Shown here: positions 32,036 through 44,170 of the stretch, in pieces
Numbering within the stretch: the stretch's first letter is position 1
Layout: each line of letters begins with the position of its first letter
Source of the DNA: Chlorophyllum brunneum
Lineage: Eukaryota > Basidiomycota > Agaricomycetes > Agaricales > Agaricaceae
NCBI GenBank assembly: GCA_963576785.1
Contig: OY756150.1
Span: forward strand, 992,001 to 1,056,000
Direction of reading: 5' to 3'
Length of the DNA: 64,000 nt
Program-made: the position numbers and the translations under genes
Notes under the pieces: generated by a model
The model's database searches: none
The model's input: the letters and a program-made list of their open reading frames with translations, nothing else
Told to the model about the DNA's origin: nothing

Positions 32036-33932
32036 ATGCCAGAAATTCCGGTGGACGCGCAGATCTTCGATGTTGTATTTCACCCAACTTTCTCAACAGT
32101 TTATACTGGCCTTTTGACAGGATATGTCAAAGCATATGCCTATGACCAACAAGGAAACCATAAGAATGTCTTTTCCCTACGGCCTTCAAAGCGCTCCTGC
32201 CGTGGACTCAGCGTGAATGAAGACGGTTCCAAGCTATATGCTGTGGGGAAGGCGAAAGCCCTGTAGTGAGTAAATAATGCATGACCACGCTTAGTCTCTT
32301 TGACAGCCGTTTCAGTACGATTGATACAAAAACTGAGCAGATTGAAATTCGAACTGGAGCGCATGCGTGAGTGACGTACCAGAAATTCAATCGTCAGCAC
32401 CCATCAAGAACTGATATCATCAGTGTTTAAAGATACGCCGTAAATCGCGTGAAGCACCTTGCACCATGGCTGATGGCCACTGGCGATGATGAAGGTGTAA
32501 TCAAGGTATGATGTGCTAGACTGAAACACCTTCTACAACATTTTTTGACCCCTTGGACATGTTGTTCAACAGCTGTGGGATCCCCGCCAGGAAGAGGCTG
32601 TTCGAGCATATACTCATCATTTTGATTACATCAGTGATTTTTTATGGCTAGGGGACAAGAAGCAACTGGTGGCCACAAGGTATGTATTAAATTTTTTTGA
32701 CAGTTATTGAATGCCCGAACATTGACGCTTGTTGGTACCGCGCTATTTTCGCGACATCATAGTGGAGATGGAACGCTTTCTGTGATGGACGTCCGTTCCA
32801 AAAAGCCCAAACCTATTGCACAATCCGAGGATCAAGAAGACGAGCTTCTATCCGTCGTCGCGATAAAAGGGTAAGTCCATCACCACTCTTGTTTTTTCTT
32901 TCTCTGGTTGCGTCTGGATAACCGCCTGGCATTCGTAAAAACTCACATCTGTGGAGGCATATACGAATGCTCCATCTCTTACTTGTAATATGGGAGAGAT
33001 TGCGGGTGCTTTACATTTGGGGAAATGCCGCAGATAATGGCTGTGGCGCATCTACAATGCCTCGGTCATCTCCGGCTGTCTCCATATCACTATGCTATCT
33101 TTTACTGAGATCTGGGTTTAGAATGTCAAAGATTATCGTAGGGACACAATTGGGAATTCTGTCAGTCTTCAACCGCAGCAGCGGCTGGGGAGACTGTGTG
33201 GATCGTATTCCTGGGTGGGTTTAGTCAAATTTTGGCAGGAGGAGACTGATCGATGTGTAACAAAGTCACCCTCTGTCGATTGACACGCTATGCAATATGC
33301 CGTTAGATCTTCCAGGAATCGATACCACGAGTACGATTCTGACTGGATCGTCGGATGGTTATGTGCGTGCCGTGCAAATTTTGCCAACGAAACTACTTGG
33401 AGTGGTAGCTGACCATGGGGATTGGCCCGTGGAGAGGATCGCCGTGGGAGGTGGACTAGCAGAATTGACCGTTGATATAAAAGACGTGAATGGTGACGAA
33501 GAAGAATGGCATGGGATCGGCGGGGTGGGGAAAATGATAGGCGCTGGTACTTCTGCCTCTGACAAGGATGACAATGCCTCCGCTTCAGGAGGGCACTGGT
33601 GGGTTGGGAGCGTGGGACATGAGGATGGTTTGAGGTTGACAGACCTATTGTCATTTTTCCGTGACGGCGCAGTTACGAGGGCAGGTGTTCTGGGTGTCGA
33701 GGATGATAGTGACGTCGAGAATGTTTTCTCCGAAACACTCGGCCGGCGGGACGACGGAATACCGGGTATCGCTGTGGATATCCAGGAAAATGAAGGGGAG
33801 ACGGAGGAGCGCGTGCAAGTCACCACTAAGCGAAAAAGAAAGCAGGATAAAGATAGTGTGGAGACGAAGCAAAAAAAGGGTAAGAAAAATGCTGTCCTCG
33901 TCGAAGATGCATCGTTTTTTGGAGACCTGTAG
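32036..33932 (+). CDS. JIP5: JIP5/WDR55-like WD40 protein, ribosome biogenesis
   Basis: Seven exons (32036-32265, 32316-32366, 32433-32505, 32573-32679, 32763-32870, 33122-33214, 33266-33932) encode 442 residues. The start MPEIPVDAQIFDVVFHP is where JIP5 proteins begin. WD-type repeats are visible (KHLAPWLMATGDDEGVIKLWD, LVATSGDGTLSVMDVRSKK, SKIIVGTQLGILSVFNR, STILTGSSDGYVRAVQI), followed by a Lys/Glu-rich nuclear tail (TKRKRKQDKDS, KQKKGKKNAV) ending ASFFGDL, typical of the family. Yeast Jip5 and animal WDR55 act in the nucleolus in large-subunit rRNA processing. Intron 5 (32871-33121) is 251 nt, four to five times longer than its neighbours. Confidence 0.92.
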
Positions 33933-34976
33933 TTCGCAGTACCTTTCCACCGCGTTGTCCTGGTTTATAGATTCGATTTCGGTGATTTGGACCATTTGTC
34001 GAAATGGCAAGATAACTAACAAAATCTCCACCTTCGAAAGTTAATCTTCGTGACAGTCTCACGTCTCAAAGGAATCCCATCCCACAGGATTAAAACACTT
34101 GAACGATACTGTGTTAGCCATGCGAATCAGAGGTGCATATGTCAAGATAGCCAAACCCACGCCTGTTTACTGCCTGACATGCGTAAAAAGGTTTGTCCAG
34201 ACGCCCGTTTTCTTCTCGAGTTCTCGGGTTGGTAAGATGTGCCGATGGTGACCGCAAGTCAAAACTATTCATAAAATACTTACGGAAGCGCTACCCTGGG
34301 TAGGCTACTAGGGATGAGAAACACCCTTCCGCTGAGCTCATCGGCTATGTTAATGTCCGCAGAGAGATATGCCACTGAGCAAATGGCCCTTCGAATCCAT
34401 GCCCTAATTCCCGTGCACTTTCACAATCCTTACTGCAGGGCTCAATTGATTGTCCGCCATTGGAGGTGGATCTAGCGATTATCGACACGCGGGATTTCGA
34501 AGTGGGTCAGGTCCAATGCCGGTTATGGGACTGAAATGAAGATTTTCCGCTGTATTCCATGACATGAACGCGAACGTGTCACTTCTGGTGAGGCAGGAAC
34601 GGTTCAGTTTGCGTTGGGTTGCTCTGATCGAGCTCTGATTTGGGAGCGAGTCCATCAAAAATAAAGGGGTGGGAAATGCCCATCCAGAGATAGATGGAGG
34701 TCGATATGCCTTCCGCGCCTGCCTTTGGGCCTTTTCAGGCCTCTTAATATCACCAACATTATCCTCGAAGCTGTTGCTCATGCTGGCGGATTCCTAGAGC
34801 CCAGTTTACGACATAACTAGGATCCGAATAAAGATAGGGTGACTTCCCGGCCAGCACGTGCCAGGCCCCAGGCGGATCTTACGGGCGTTTGGTTACTTTG
34901 GCATCAAGTTGGAGTTCTGATGGTTTGTTGCGTTCGACCTTTATTGTCTACTCTAATTTGACTGTGAATCGCTACT
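33933..34976. other. intergenic, JIP5 to ALDH
   Basis: About 1 kb with only short frames in both directions. Nothing recognisable. It contains the JIP5 3' end and the ALDH promoter. Confidence 0.4.
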
Positions 34977-37235
34977 ATGCTGTTTACTGCAAGGCAGATA
35001 GTCAAGGCACAGACCCGCACCTCCGCTCGCGCTCTTTCTACCCGAGCCTCTAATATCCTTTCCGCGCTGGGTATTAGCCCAGGAGGGGAAGTACAAGGTG
35101 TATACGATGGCCAATGGCGTGGTTCAGGCGAGATTATGGTTTCCACCTGCCCCACGACAGGTGAACAACTAGCTTGCATCAGAACTGCGTCCAAGGAAGA
35201 ACTGCGCGAGGCATTGGAACGAACCCGGGAGGCATACACTATCTTTCGCAGTGAGCTGCAATAACTTATATTTCACTCTGGATACTTTTATCAATGGAGG
35301 TCTCTAGATGTTCCGGCACCTAAACGGGGAGAAATTGTGAGGCAAATCCGTGAAGCCCTGGCCGCTAAGGTCAGCACCCTCCAGAAATAGATACTTGAAT
35401 TTCTGATTGTCCATTATTTTAGCGGGATGACCTTGGAGCCCTTGTTTCATTAGAAATGGGGAAAATTCGAACGGAAGGTGTGGGGGAAGTCCAGGAATTT
35501 GTTGACATCGTGAGTGGTGTACGTGCCAACCCCAATCAGAAACCCCGTAATGACTTCCGTAGTGTGATTATGCTGTCGGCTTATCCAGAATGATGAATGG
35601 CAGACTAATTGCATCAGAAAGGCCTGAGCATTCTATTCTCGAAGGTGGGGGAATCAGGCCGGTTTTCGATCACTGACTATCTGAGTGTTGACTTTTCGAG
35701 ATGTCCAGTTCCTAACCCTCTGGGCGTTGTGGCCGTTCTCTCCGCATTTAACTTCCCTGTCGCCGTTTATGGATGGTATGGTGTTTCTAGATTGTAAACA
35801 TCGACCCTGACACATATCCATGCAGGAACTTGGCTTTGTCAATGGCTGCTGGAAACGCGACGATCTGGAAACCATCTCCTACGACCCCTCTATGTTCCAT
35901 CGCGGTGACAAACATTATATCTGGCGTGCTCAAGGCCAATGGTATTCCAGGAGCAGTCGCAAGTCTGGTGACTGGTGGCAAGAATACGGGGGAAGCGTTG
36001 GTCAATGACGACACTGTTGAGCTAGGTACAATTAATGAAAAGGCCGTACTACTAGTATCACTGACTATTTGTAGTCTCTTTCACTGGCAGCGAACGAGTT
36101 GGGCGCATTGTTGGTCAAGCTGTAATGTCACGATTTGGAAAGACGATTCTAGAACTCGGTGGCAATAATGGTGTGTTTTTTGATCTACCTGATGATTCGC
36201 TCAACCAATGTACTGGCTATAGCTTCAATCATCATGCCTGATGCAGATCTATCGCTTGCAGTTCCAGCAGTAGGCTTCGGCGCCATAGGTACGGCCGGTC
36301 AGAGATGCACCTCAACTCGGCGATTGTACCTCCATCGATCCGTTGCAGCTGAGTTTTTGGAGCGGCTCGAGAAGCTGTATAAGTCCATTAAACCCGGTGA
36401 TCCTTTAGAGTCGAAGACTCTCCTTGGTCCTTTACACACTCGCACAGCCTGCGACACCTACATGAGCACTATTGAACACTTGAAGTCAATCGGTTCGGAA
36501 CTTCTGGTTGGAGGCAAGAAATACGATGATGCACCCTTTGGTGATGGTCATTTCGTCGAGCCGACCATTTCTGTTCCCAAAACTGTCAATACGTCCGATA
36601 GCATCTGGACAAGAGAAGTTTTTGCCCCTATTCTCAATGTTGGCATCTTCGACGAACTTGATCAAGCTATTGAGTGGAACAATACCGTTCCCCAGGTTCG
36701 CGCGATTCTGTTCTGCAAATTGTTGTGGTCCTGATGCCTAAATAATTAGGGGCTCTCAAGCAGTTTATGGACTCGCGACATCAGGAATGTAGGCAAATGG
36801 ATTGGGCCTAGCGGCTCCGACACTGGAATTGTCAATGTAGGTAGATTCTGCGAACTTCAACACAGTTGGAATAAATTTGAAAAATTCTCAGGTAAACGTG
36901 GGTACCAGCGGCGCCGAGATCGGGGCTGCCTTTGGTGGCAATAAGGTTCGTGCGCCATATCTCGTTTGATATTATCAACTCATGGTGTATGGTTCTTTCA
37001 GAGCACTGGATGGTGATTATTTTATTGTTCCATATGGCATTTCTTCCCTAACATCAATTAATTTTAGGGGCCGCGAATCGGGCGGCGATGCTTGGAAGCA
37101 ATACGTGCGTTGGAGCGCGTGCACCGGTGTGTTGGTTGATTTCTATGACATTCCTTCACTCACGCTTTGTCACTGTCCATAGTTAACTTTTCGAATCGGG
37201 CACCGTTGGCGCAAGGTGTTAGCTTCTCCACCTAG
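34977..37235 (+). CDS. aldehyde dehydrogenase, ALDH7 (antiquitin) type
   Basis: Thirteen exons: 34977-35250, 35308-35369, 35423-35509, 35563-35644, 35709-35775, 35826-36025, 36075-36170, 36223-36695, 36750-36836, 36892-36945, 37002-37012, 37068-37126, 37183-37235; 534 residues. The catalytic Glu is in LELGGNN (about residue 284) and the nucleophile is Cys318 (GTAGQRCTS). [33 protein letters not shown] and [13 protein letters not shown] are ALDH7 signatures. The N-terminus is Arg/Ser/Thr-rich without acidic residues ([18 protein letters not shown]), so mitochondrial import is likely. ALDH7 enzymes oxidise alpha-aminoadipic semialdehyde and other aldehydes with NAD. Exon 11 is only 11 nt; reading it is required to keep [16 protein letters not shown] in frame. 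Confidence 0.93.
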
Positions 37236-37793
37236 ATAACCTTGGTATGGAATTGTGGTTGAAATACCTATGCCCTAGATTGAATATAACAGTGTTCACC
37301 CATTGCTATGTATGACGGCGTGCTCTGATGACTTCTGCGCTCCGCATCACTGATCTGGCTCGGTTCACCTCGGCTCTTCAGAAGCTGCCATTAGATCTGG
37401 ACAAGATCTAATAACTTTCACACCGGTTCACACCACCCTTATTTAAACATTCGTCTGAGCACTCGGCAGAGCAACAGCAGTGAGATCACTTTCGGAGTCA
37501 GCCACCTTTGATTGCAAAGCGACCTCCATCAGCCTTTTAGCGAGTGTGAAAAGAACTTATTTGGCACTCCATACGGAGTAACATCTCTATTCACCCATGT
37601 GGGTTAAAGGAAAACCTTTACGATGGAATATCACACTGGGTCTCCATCACCTTTTTGAGGTTTTGCTTGAGGGATACTCCGTGAGCCCACTAGACATCGC
37701 CGAACGGGGCATTTATTGACTGGACTGCCAGTCTATTCCTGCTTTATATCTATACTTGCCCCTGTACCCATCTTCCAACTTCTGCTTCTCAAC
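37236..37793. other. intergenic with two short inverted repeats
   Basis: Holds a stem-loop-like inverted repeat at about 37393-37413 (TTAGATCT, 5-base loop, AGATCTAA). Also present is an inverted pair ACGGAGTA (about 37574) and TACTCCGT (about 37675), about 100 bases apart. The region must include the ALDH terminator and the promoter of the next gene. No gene seen. Confidence 0.4.
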
Positions 37794-39469
37794 ATGTCGA
37801 CTCCCGACGACTTACCATGGCCAGAACTGGGGAACGTTTCTCGCGGTGCGACTAGAGGAAACCAAGGCCAGAAGGGTGTGCTTGGTCCTCCCGACCGCGA
37901 AGGTCGTTGCGTTCTCCAGCTTCGAGTCCAACCCGGCGTCCTCGCTGTACGGCTTAACCGCCAATCCAGCGAGTGGTACCGCACCCTAGACAACGAAGTA
38001 AACAGGGCTCTCAAGCTCACGAAGACATATTGGAGGAAGGCGAGGAGAAGGCAGGACTACGATGCCAGAGCTGACCAAGATCACATGGAACTACACGAGT
38101 GGCTACAACAGTTGAAGGACAAGACCATGTCGCATTTAGAGCTCCTTATGCAAAAGGGAGACATACAAGGACCTCCGTATACCATGCCAGACGACGTAGA
38201 ACTCACCTTCCTCCGCAAATTCATCGAACGACAAGCGTCTGGTATCCCCCATAACCCTCGACTACGTAATGCGATGCAGGATGGGACTTACGCCCACCAG
38301 GATCATTCTGCTGAGTCTCTCACGCCAGAGCCTTCCGAGCAAAGCTTTATGGACTCTCGAAACCGTATGTTCCTCGAAACCTGCTGCGTGTTATCAGTTC
38401 GACTGATTCTAGCGTACACAGACCGTGTGTCTGATGATTCTCTGCAACTTGGTATTCACTCACGGACGTCAGTATCACCATCTTTGATGAGCCCAGAAGC
38501 GTTACTCCAGGAGGCTGGGTCATCAAGTAAGCTCCACAGTCACTCTGCGATTTTTATTCTCATCATCTTCAGAACAAGCACTACAAGCTGCCCGTATGTC
38601 ATTACTTCGAGCACAAAAAGATACACAAGATGCCTTTATGAGGTACACCGCCTGTCTCGATGTTGAGAGACAAGCAAGGCAGGCAGTTACAACCGCCGAA
38701 AAACGTCGTGACGATATTAGTGAGTTCTATAAACCAAAAATCCAGGGTCCTTACTTATAGAGATAAAGTGGCTGTCCTCCTAGCAAGGAGCCAACCTCCA
38801 GCAGGTAGTTTACATGACATATCTCTGGTGGTACCTAATCTAACTTTAGGCAATTTACTCAATCTAGATTTTGTTGCCGACTCGAGATCTAGGAATTCGT
38901 CGCTCTCAGGGGATGAAAGAGGAAGCCCCTCCCGCTATCACGCAGAAGTATATATCTTCTTTCTCTCATGGGGACTATTTTTGATTCCCATCGTCTAGTT
39001 CCAGGACCGGCCTAACTTCATCGACACGCGCGTGCAACCCAAGTCAATGGAACAATGGTCAGAGCAAGATACGACGCAAGGAATATACAACACGAATGAA
39101 GTGGCAAATCATATTGAGGTGCGGTGAAGCCTACTAATCAACCGTACGTGATTGTGATATCCTCCCTGATGGCAGGATCCCTCTGGCCGATCTAGAAAGA
39201 GAACATGGGAACACCCCAATCAACTGACAGGTAACGATGACTCATACATTTTCTCTGTTATGGCATCATTGACAATAACTATTTGACAGATGGCCAATAC
39301 GCATGTGAGGTAACGTCAAACGTATCGCTGTATCACCTTCTCTTATTCATGAACAGATCAGGAACTTGCATCCCTACCTCCACGCAAGCGTATACACCAC
39401 ATGATGCCTGGATTCGATGTTATGAACACTCCAGGTTTACAGACCGCGAATATGACACTTCAGTCTTGA
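37794..39469 (+). CDS. coiled-coil protein of unknown function
   Basis: Nine exons: 37794-38364, 38413-38526, 38573-38719, 38763-38804, 38850-38947, 38999-39118, 39176-39230, 39290-39304, 39357-39469; 424 residues. ATG 37794 (MSTPDDLPWPELGN) is preferred to the upstream 37716, whose extra 26 residues are hydrophobic and atypical. Residues 85-150 are charged and helical (LTKTYWRKARRRQDYDARAD), residues 230-280 form a likely coiled coil (DVERQARQAVTTAEKRRDD), and the C-terminus is basic (SLPPRKRIHHMMPGFDV). I do not recognise the family. Exon 8 is 15 nt. The acceptor of exon 4 is the second of two adjacent AGs (38761-38762); the first would bring a stop. Confidence 0.65.
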
Positions 39470-40409
39470 TGTGCAGATAGTATTTATTTATGGTATAAGA
39501 GGCACGACCGCATGTTTTGGCTGTGTATTGTTATCTTTGCATTCTAGTTGCTATTATTATTATTGCGTGTTTGGACTGCTTCGCCGCACACATTGCTGTA
39601 ATCTATGTAGCCTACACAACGTCCTTGAAGTTATCAGTGTCCCTGAGCGATTGTCCCCTGTATTTTAGAAGCTTGTAATCGATTCGCCCCTCTTCACATG
39701 GAATCAGGCTTAGGGCGGACGCCCTCTTAGAGCTGGTGAGATACTCACGGGTTTCTCGGTTATATCATGGTCACTGTTAATTGTGCCATCTATTTGCCTG
39801 TGTTTTTTTCGCTGACAGCGGTTGCCTCGAGCGACAAGTATTGTCGCTTACGTCCACACTGAAAATGGAATCAATTTAGCCGACTACGTCCACATTCACG
39901 AGGACGTCATATCACGTGTGAGCAATTCAACAATGAGGCTTTAATGAGGCATTTGACCAGCCGCGAGTCGCGAAAAGATGTCAGTCCCACCAAGAAAATC
40001 GGGATATCTCAGCGTTCAGTACATCCTAACACTCAGAGAAACCTTAGTGGAGTTTTACTTGGAATGCTTTACGTGACGTCTCTTTGTTTCTGCATAAACA
40101 ACAAACGAGCGGGTATTACAACAATTCAGATCATTGTTCAAGCTCTCCGAACCCTGAATCGCGCTCGTCAAACTACACAAATACGGTAGGACTGAGGGTG
40201 TGCCAGTGTCCAGAGAAAATGAAGGTTGCACAATAGCTATAATTGCGGCTCCTTACAGCACGATCCACCACCGCCTCAAATTATATCTTAGTGCGCGTGC
40301 ATCCCACGTGTATTACCCTTGAAAACGTCTTTATAGCTGATTACCGACTTTTACAACGTTTTCAAGTCCCCAGCCTTCTTCTCGCCACCAATCATTTTAC
40401 ATCCCCCAG
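39470..40409 (+). promoter_or_regulatory. upstream region of the CCCH gene with CRE-like and CACGTG motifs
   Basis: Within 510 bases upstream of the CCCH start codon are a GACGTCA (39903-39909) next to a CACGTG (39913-39918), and an ACGTGACGTC containing TGACGTC (40074-40080). These are palindromic bZIP/bHLH-type core sites. TACGTCCACA also occurs twice near 39848-39895. Functional binding is inference. No gene seen in this 0.9 kb. Confidence 0.3.
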
Positions 40410-41967
40410 ATGCATCGAGTTCACCCAAGTTGTCACCCAGATCAACTCTGGAAGGGAAGTAAGTCGTTCTGGAGCATCAGAAGATTAGCATACTAACGTC
40501 GTTGTGCATGGTACTCAGAGGTAGTTTGCCGACAATATATTCAAGGATTTTGCAGCTACGGATCTAGGTGCAAGTATGACCACCCACTTATCGGAGAATG
40601 GCTAGACCCCCAACCGCTCCCACTATGCTCTCCGACGAGTCACAGTGGGGAATACTGGTTGTCTTCCTATGATGGTCACCACAGCGATGACTCGAATGGG
40701 CATTCCTACCACCAGTACCCAGCGTCGAATGGCTGGTTTGGGGATGGAATGACTTCTTATTGTCCCAAGCCGTTGCGACCCCAGCACACCGCAAACGGGT
40801 GTCTAGATCCAAAGAAAATACGATCGATAATAGCCTGGAAAACAACGCCTTGTAAGCATTTCGTCAAAAATAATGGCTGGTGCCCACTCGGAGATGCATG
40901 CAACTTGTACGTTCTGCGTACGGGCTGCTCTGATCGAGGCAAGACATTCAACGCTTTATAGTATCCATGATTGGCAGTTAGTCTACAGCACTATGTGGAA
41001 TAAAGACATTATACGCCAAACCGCAGGCTCGTCTTCAAGACCTGATGGAAACCAGAAAGCCACATCACATTGTTGGGCGCATGTTCAGGGATTTTGTGGC
41101 GCAAGGAATTGTCCGCACTTCCACCCCGCAGATATTCAACCCTGTAAGTTTCATGACTTATTACTTTATCGGTTTGATGGGACTTACTACTGTCTCGTAG
41201 ACATCAAGTATACGCCGTGCCCTGCATGGATACTTTGCGATAAACGAAGCACTTGTCCATTCAAGCACTTTGATGCCATCCCAGCTTCACAAGAACCCGA
41301 ACGGGTATCTGCTCCGGCCCCAGTCCCCCCTCCTCCGCACGTCTATTACCCACCTCCCCCTCCTCCGCCGGTTGCCTACACGCCACCCGCCCATATACAC
41401 ACCAACCCTGTCGAAGTGAGCGGAACGACGTACTTCCCCTTTACACATGATGTCGCAGTGGCAGACGAATACAGCTATCCGGTGGCGGGCCCGCCCCCTG
41501 TTCCCGCCCCTATGACCGCACCAGTGCCCCTCCCATTACCCGCGCACTTATTAGCCGATGTTCCCCCACCAATGACACCGCCCCCGAGCTATCACTACGT
41601 TCCTCAAGCCTATCAGCATCATGTAGAACACACCGCTCTTGAACCAGCGTACGTAAATCAACCTTCACTCTCTCAGGCGCCGTCAGGGTTACCATCAATG
41701 CCCGTTATTTCTCCTGAGGATGGAGAATTTATTCATTCTGGACCATCTTCATGCCATAATCCAGTGCCAGATGCGGCACTAGTAGGAGTGCCAGTATCCA
41801 AGCCAGAAGAACTGGTAACTGGTCGTATTTCCGCCGAGTCGGACCCAGAAGATCAGCGAAGAAAGAGAAGATCGAACGGCCATGTACGTCGAATCAGTAT
41901 TAATATAAAAACCGGGGAGGTAGTTGAGCGCGCGTTAGAGGGTCGGCATGGTGTATACGGGCTATAG
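40410..41967 (+). CDS. CCCH zinc-finger protein, four fingers, Pro-rich
   Basis: Exons 40410-40458, 40519-40906, 40962-41143 and 41201-41967 encode 461 residues. Finger 1, residues 20-38 (CRQYIQGFCSYGSRCKYDH, CX7CX5CX3H). Finger 2, 128-148 (CX9CX5CX3H), is split by intron 2. Finger 3, 183-200 (CX7CX4CX3H). Finger 4, 213-229 (CX5CX5CX3H). The C-terminal half is Pro-rich (PPPPHVYYPPPPPPPVAYTP) and ends with a basic patch (RRKRRSNGHVRRIS). CCCH fingers usually bind single-stranded RNA, so a role in mRNA processing or decay is likely. Intron 3 (41144-41200) is 57 nt, in frame and stop-free, so an intron-retaining isoform would add 19 residues between fingers 3 and 4. Confidence 0.88.
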
Positions 41968-42680
41968 GCAGCTGACAATTGATCCTGTGTTCGTGGAAAT
42001 GGAAGATTACACGGCATGTTTGTTCATCCCTGAATGTATTTATTTATGCTCGTGGTTCACCATAGTCATGTACGGGAATAGTGTACAATTAATCCCTGAT
42101 ATAATGTGCATGCAGTGACCGGTTCGTCCTTTGATGCTGCCAAAGCGAGGCGCTTTGGGTTGTTGTTCAGTTTGGTAAACCAGTTGCACGTCACGGTAAA
42201 AAAACATCCGAGTTGATCATCAAACGTGCACATTATGTGCGACAGGTCGTTATCGTCGGAGACAGAACAGAATGGGGTGAGAATCTAGTCCCACAAGGAA
42301 GCCGGGCCATAGCAGACTGATGTTATAGTTCGTGAACCTACTTGCTGAAATCATGCAACCAGCAATCAAAGATTGAGGCCAGGGTCCAGGTCTGGTGATA
42401 AAGGCTGAAATAGATAGCTTAGCGACCCCCCAGATTGTCAAGAGATGGCCGAAAGGGAGCGTGAACGGTGATTTGGTCTAGGGTCGTCAGGAATCTGGAT
42501 GGAGAACCTTTGCGCTGACAGATACTCCATGGGAAGCAGCGATAACGACGATTCCAACAGTAGAAAAATGGACACAGGACTAGGGCCAGGATGACAACAC
42601 TATGTCAAGAAGAAGTCTCATAAGTAAGGTTATCGGCACAAGATAATTGCGCGCCGCGCTCTAGGCCGCAGCTCCCCAAG
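41968..42680. other. gap after the CCCH gene
   Basis: T/A-rich first 150 bases suit a 3'UTR. Only short frames beyond that. Nothing supported. Confidence 0.4.
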
Positions 42681-42699
42681 CATTCAAGTTCGTTCCATC

Positions 42700-44170
42700 A
42701 GACTGACTGTGCATAGAATTGTAGACGTCATGCTGCGGGATACTTTGACGTTCGCGTCAGAAAGTGCTGTGTTTCTTTGGTCGGAGAAACTATCGAGCTT
42801 GTGAACAGATGGTCCCATCGTCTCCCGAAAGTAAGCAGTGCCGATTCCTGTTCGAGTTCGCCACAAGCATTGCCTCTAGAAGTTTCATCGTAGGAACCCA
42901 GGCTTCTCGGAGGAGAGGGTGGATCACCGAAGCAAAAGAATGAATATGCGACTGGAAGAGGACTCCCCCTAGGACCATCCATTATCACCAGTTTCGGGTC
43001 TGATTCGTCATCAAGCACGGCGGGTTCTCGTAGCTTTGTTTGAGGTACTCGAGAATTGACAGGACCAGACGCTTGAGATCAGGAGGTGATCGGTTGGCGC
43101 TTAACACGTGCAAGATGTGAAAGCATCGGCAAAAGGCAAAACTCCTACTCTCTATGTATAGGCGAAGTGACCCACAGTGTACTGAGAATACCGTCATCAT
43201 TTCAGAGGATCTCGCGGAGAGATGCCCCGCCATGCATGTGCAAGTCTAAGCCGGGCCCAAAGCTCCATAAGACTGGACGAAGGCTGAGACCAGTAAGTCC
43301 GATAGCCACTGGTCTGGACCATGTGGAAAGATTGTCCTCCTTTCCGATGACTGAATATGCGTAGCATCTAAGCAGGGGGACCCGATTTGAGGCGGATGGA
43401 ACTTGAAACCCAAATAGGCCAAAAGTGCAGTGGGTCGTGATTGCAGAGATCATGGGCATAGAAGGAAAGTCAAGTATGGGTTAATGAGATTGGTATCAGA
43501 GATAAGAGGCCCAGGAAGCTCGAATCTGGAGAGGATTTTTTGACCTATTATGAGGGTCAATAACCATCATCGTCGTCCAAGTTAAGAGCAGAAAAGAAGC
43601 TGTTATGGGAAGTGACCCCCTCTTTCCTTTTGACCGTAGAGCGGAATAACAAAGGTGGGGTTTAGAGTTTGAAGCTGCAAGGGCAGCTTTCGTCATCGTT
43701 CAGTCGACGGAAATTTTGATGGTTGAAATGTTGAAATGTTGTTTGATAAAGCCGGTCCGATACGGCCCGATAGTCCAGCACAGGTTGGAACTCCGACAGG
43801 GGTTGAGATATGAATTCACCATAGAACCACCATGTGCTACATCTACAACAAGCGGATTGGTCTTCGACAATAATATCGATGCAAGGAAACTCGGTGAGTC
43901 TTGCGCTCGTAGCCTTTAGCCCTACAGCATGGGTTCGACTCACAAACTCTTGGCAGAATAACCCGATGGCTAAAGTATGGAAACCTACAACTGCTCCACC
44001 AGATGGATTGTGCCTCCAAGATGAATGATACTCGAGTCGGAGAAACCTGCCACCTGGTATGAAATCGGTTTGAATCAATGATCTGACGCTCTGAGGTATG
44101 GATGTGAGCATGAGTGGTGTATTGACAAAGCCCGAATTATAATGGCCATGGGGTGATCCGGTTTATTCAA
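42700..44170 (-). pseudogene. exon-like pieces of a propeller-type protein, structure unresolved
   Basis: Minus-strand frames with protein-like composition occur in order: SLIQTDFIPGGRFLRLEYHS (about 44020-44080); a piece with LTEFPCIDIIVEDQSACCR (about 43830-43890); TFGLFGFQVPSASNRVPLLR followed by YAYSVIGKEDNLSTWSRP (about 43300-43430); and DDESDPKLVIMDGPRGSPL followed by VAYSFFCFGDPP (about 42920-43015). The PGGRFL motif also occurs as PGGRWL in the tandem F-box proteins. GT..AG pairs exist between some pieces (for example a donor after SGGAV near 43997), but I could not build one continuous model and found no F-box exon. It may be a real but diverged gene or a remnant. Confidence 0.3.

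Noticed and set aside
37574..37682. ACGGAGTA / TACTCCGT inverted pair as a MITE
   Set aside because: Only 8 bp match, the flanks diverge and I see no target-site duplication.
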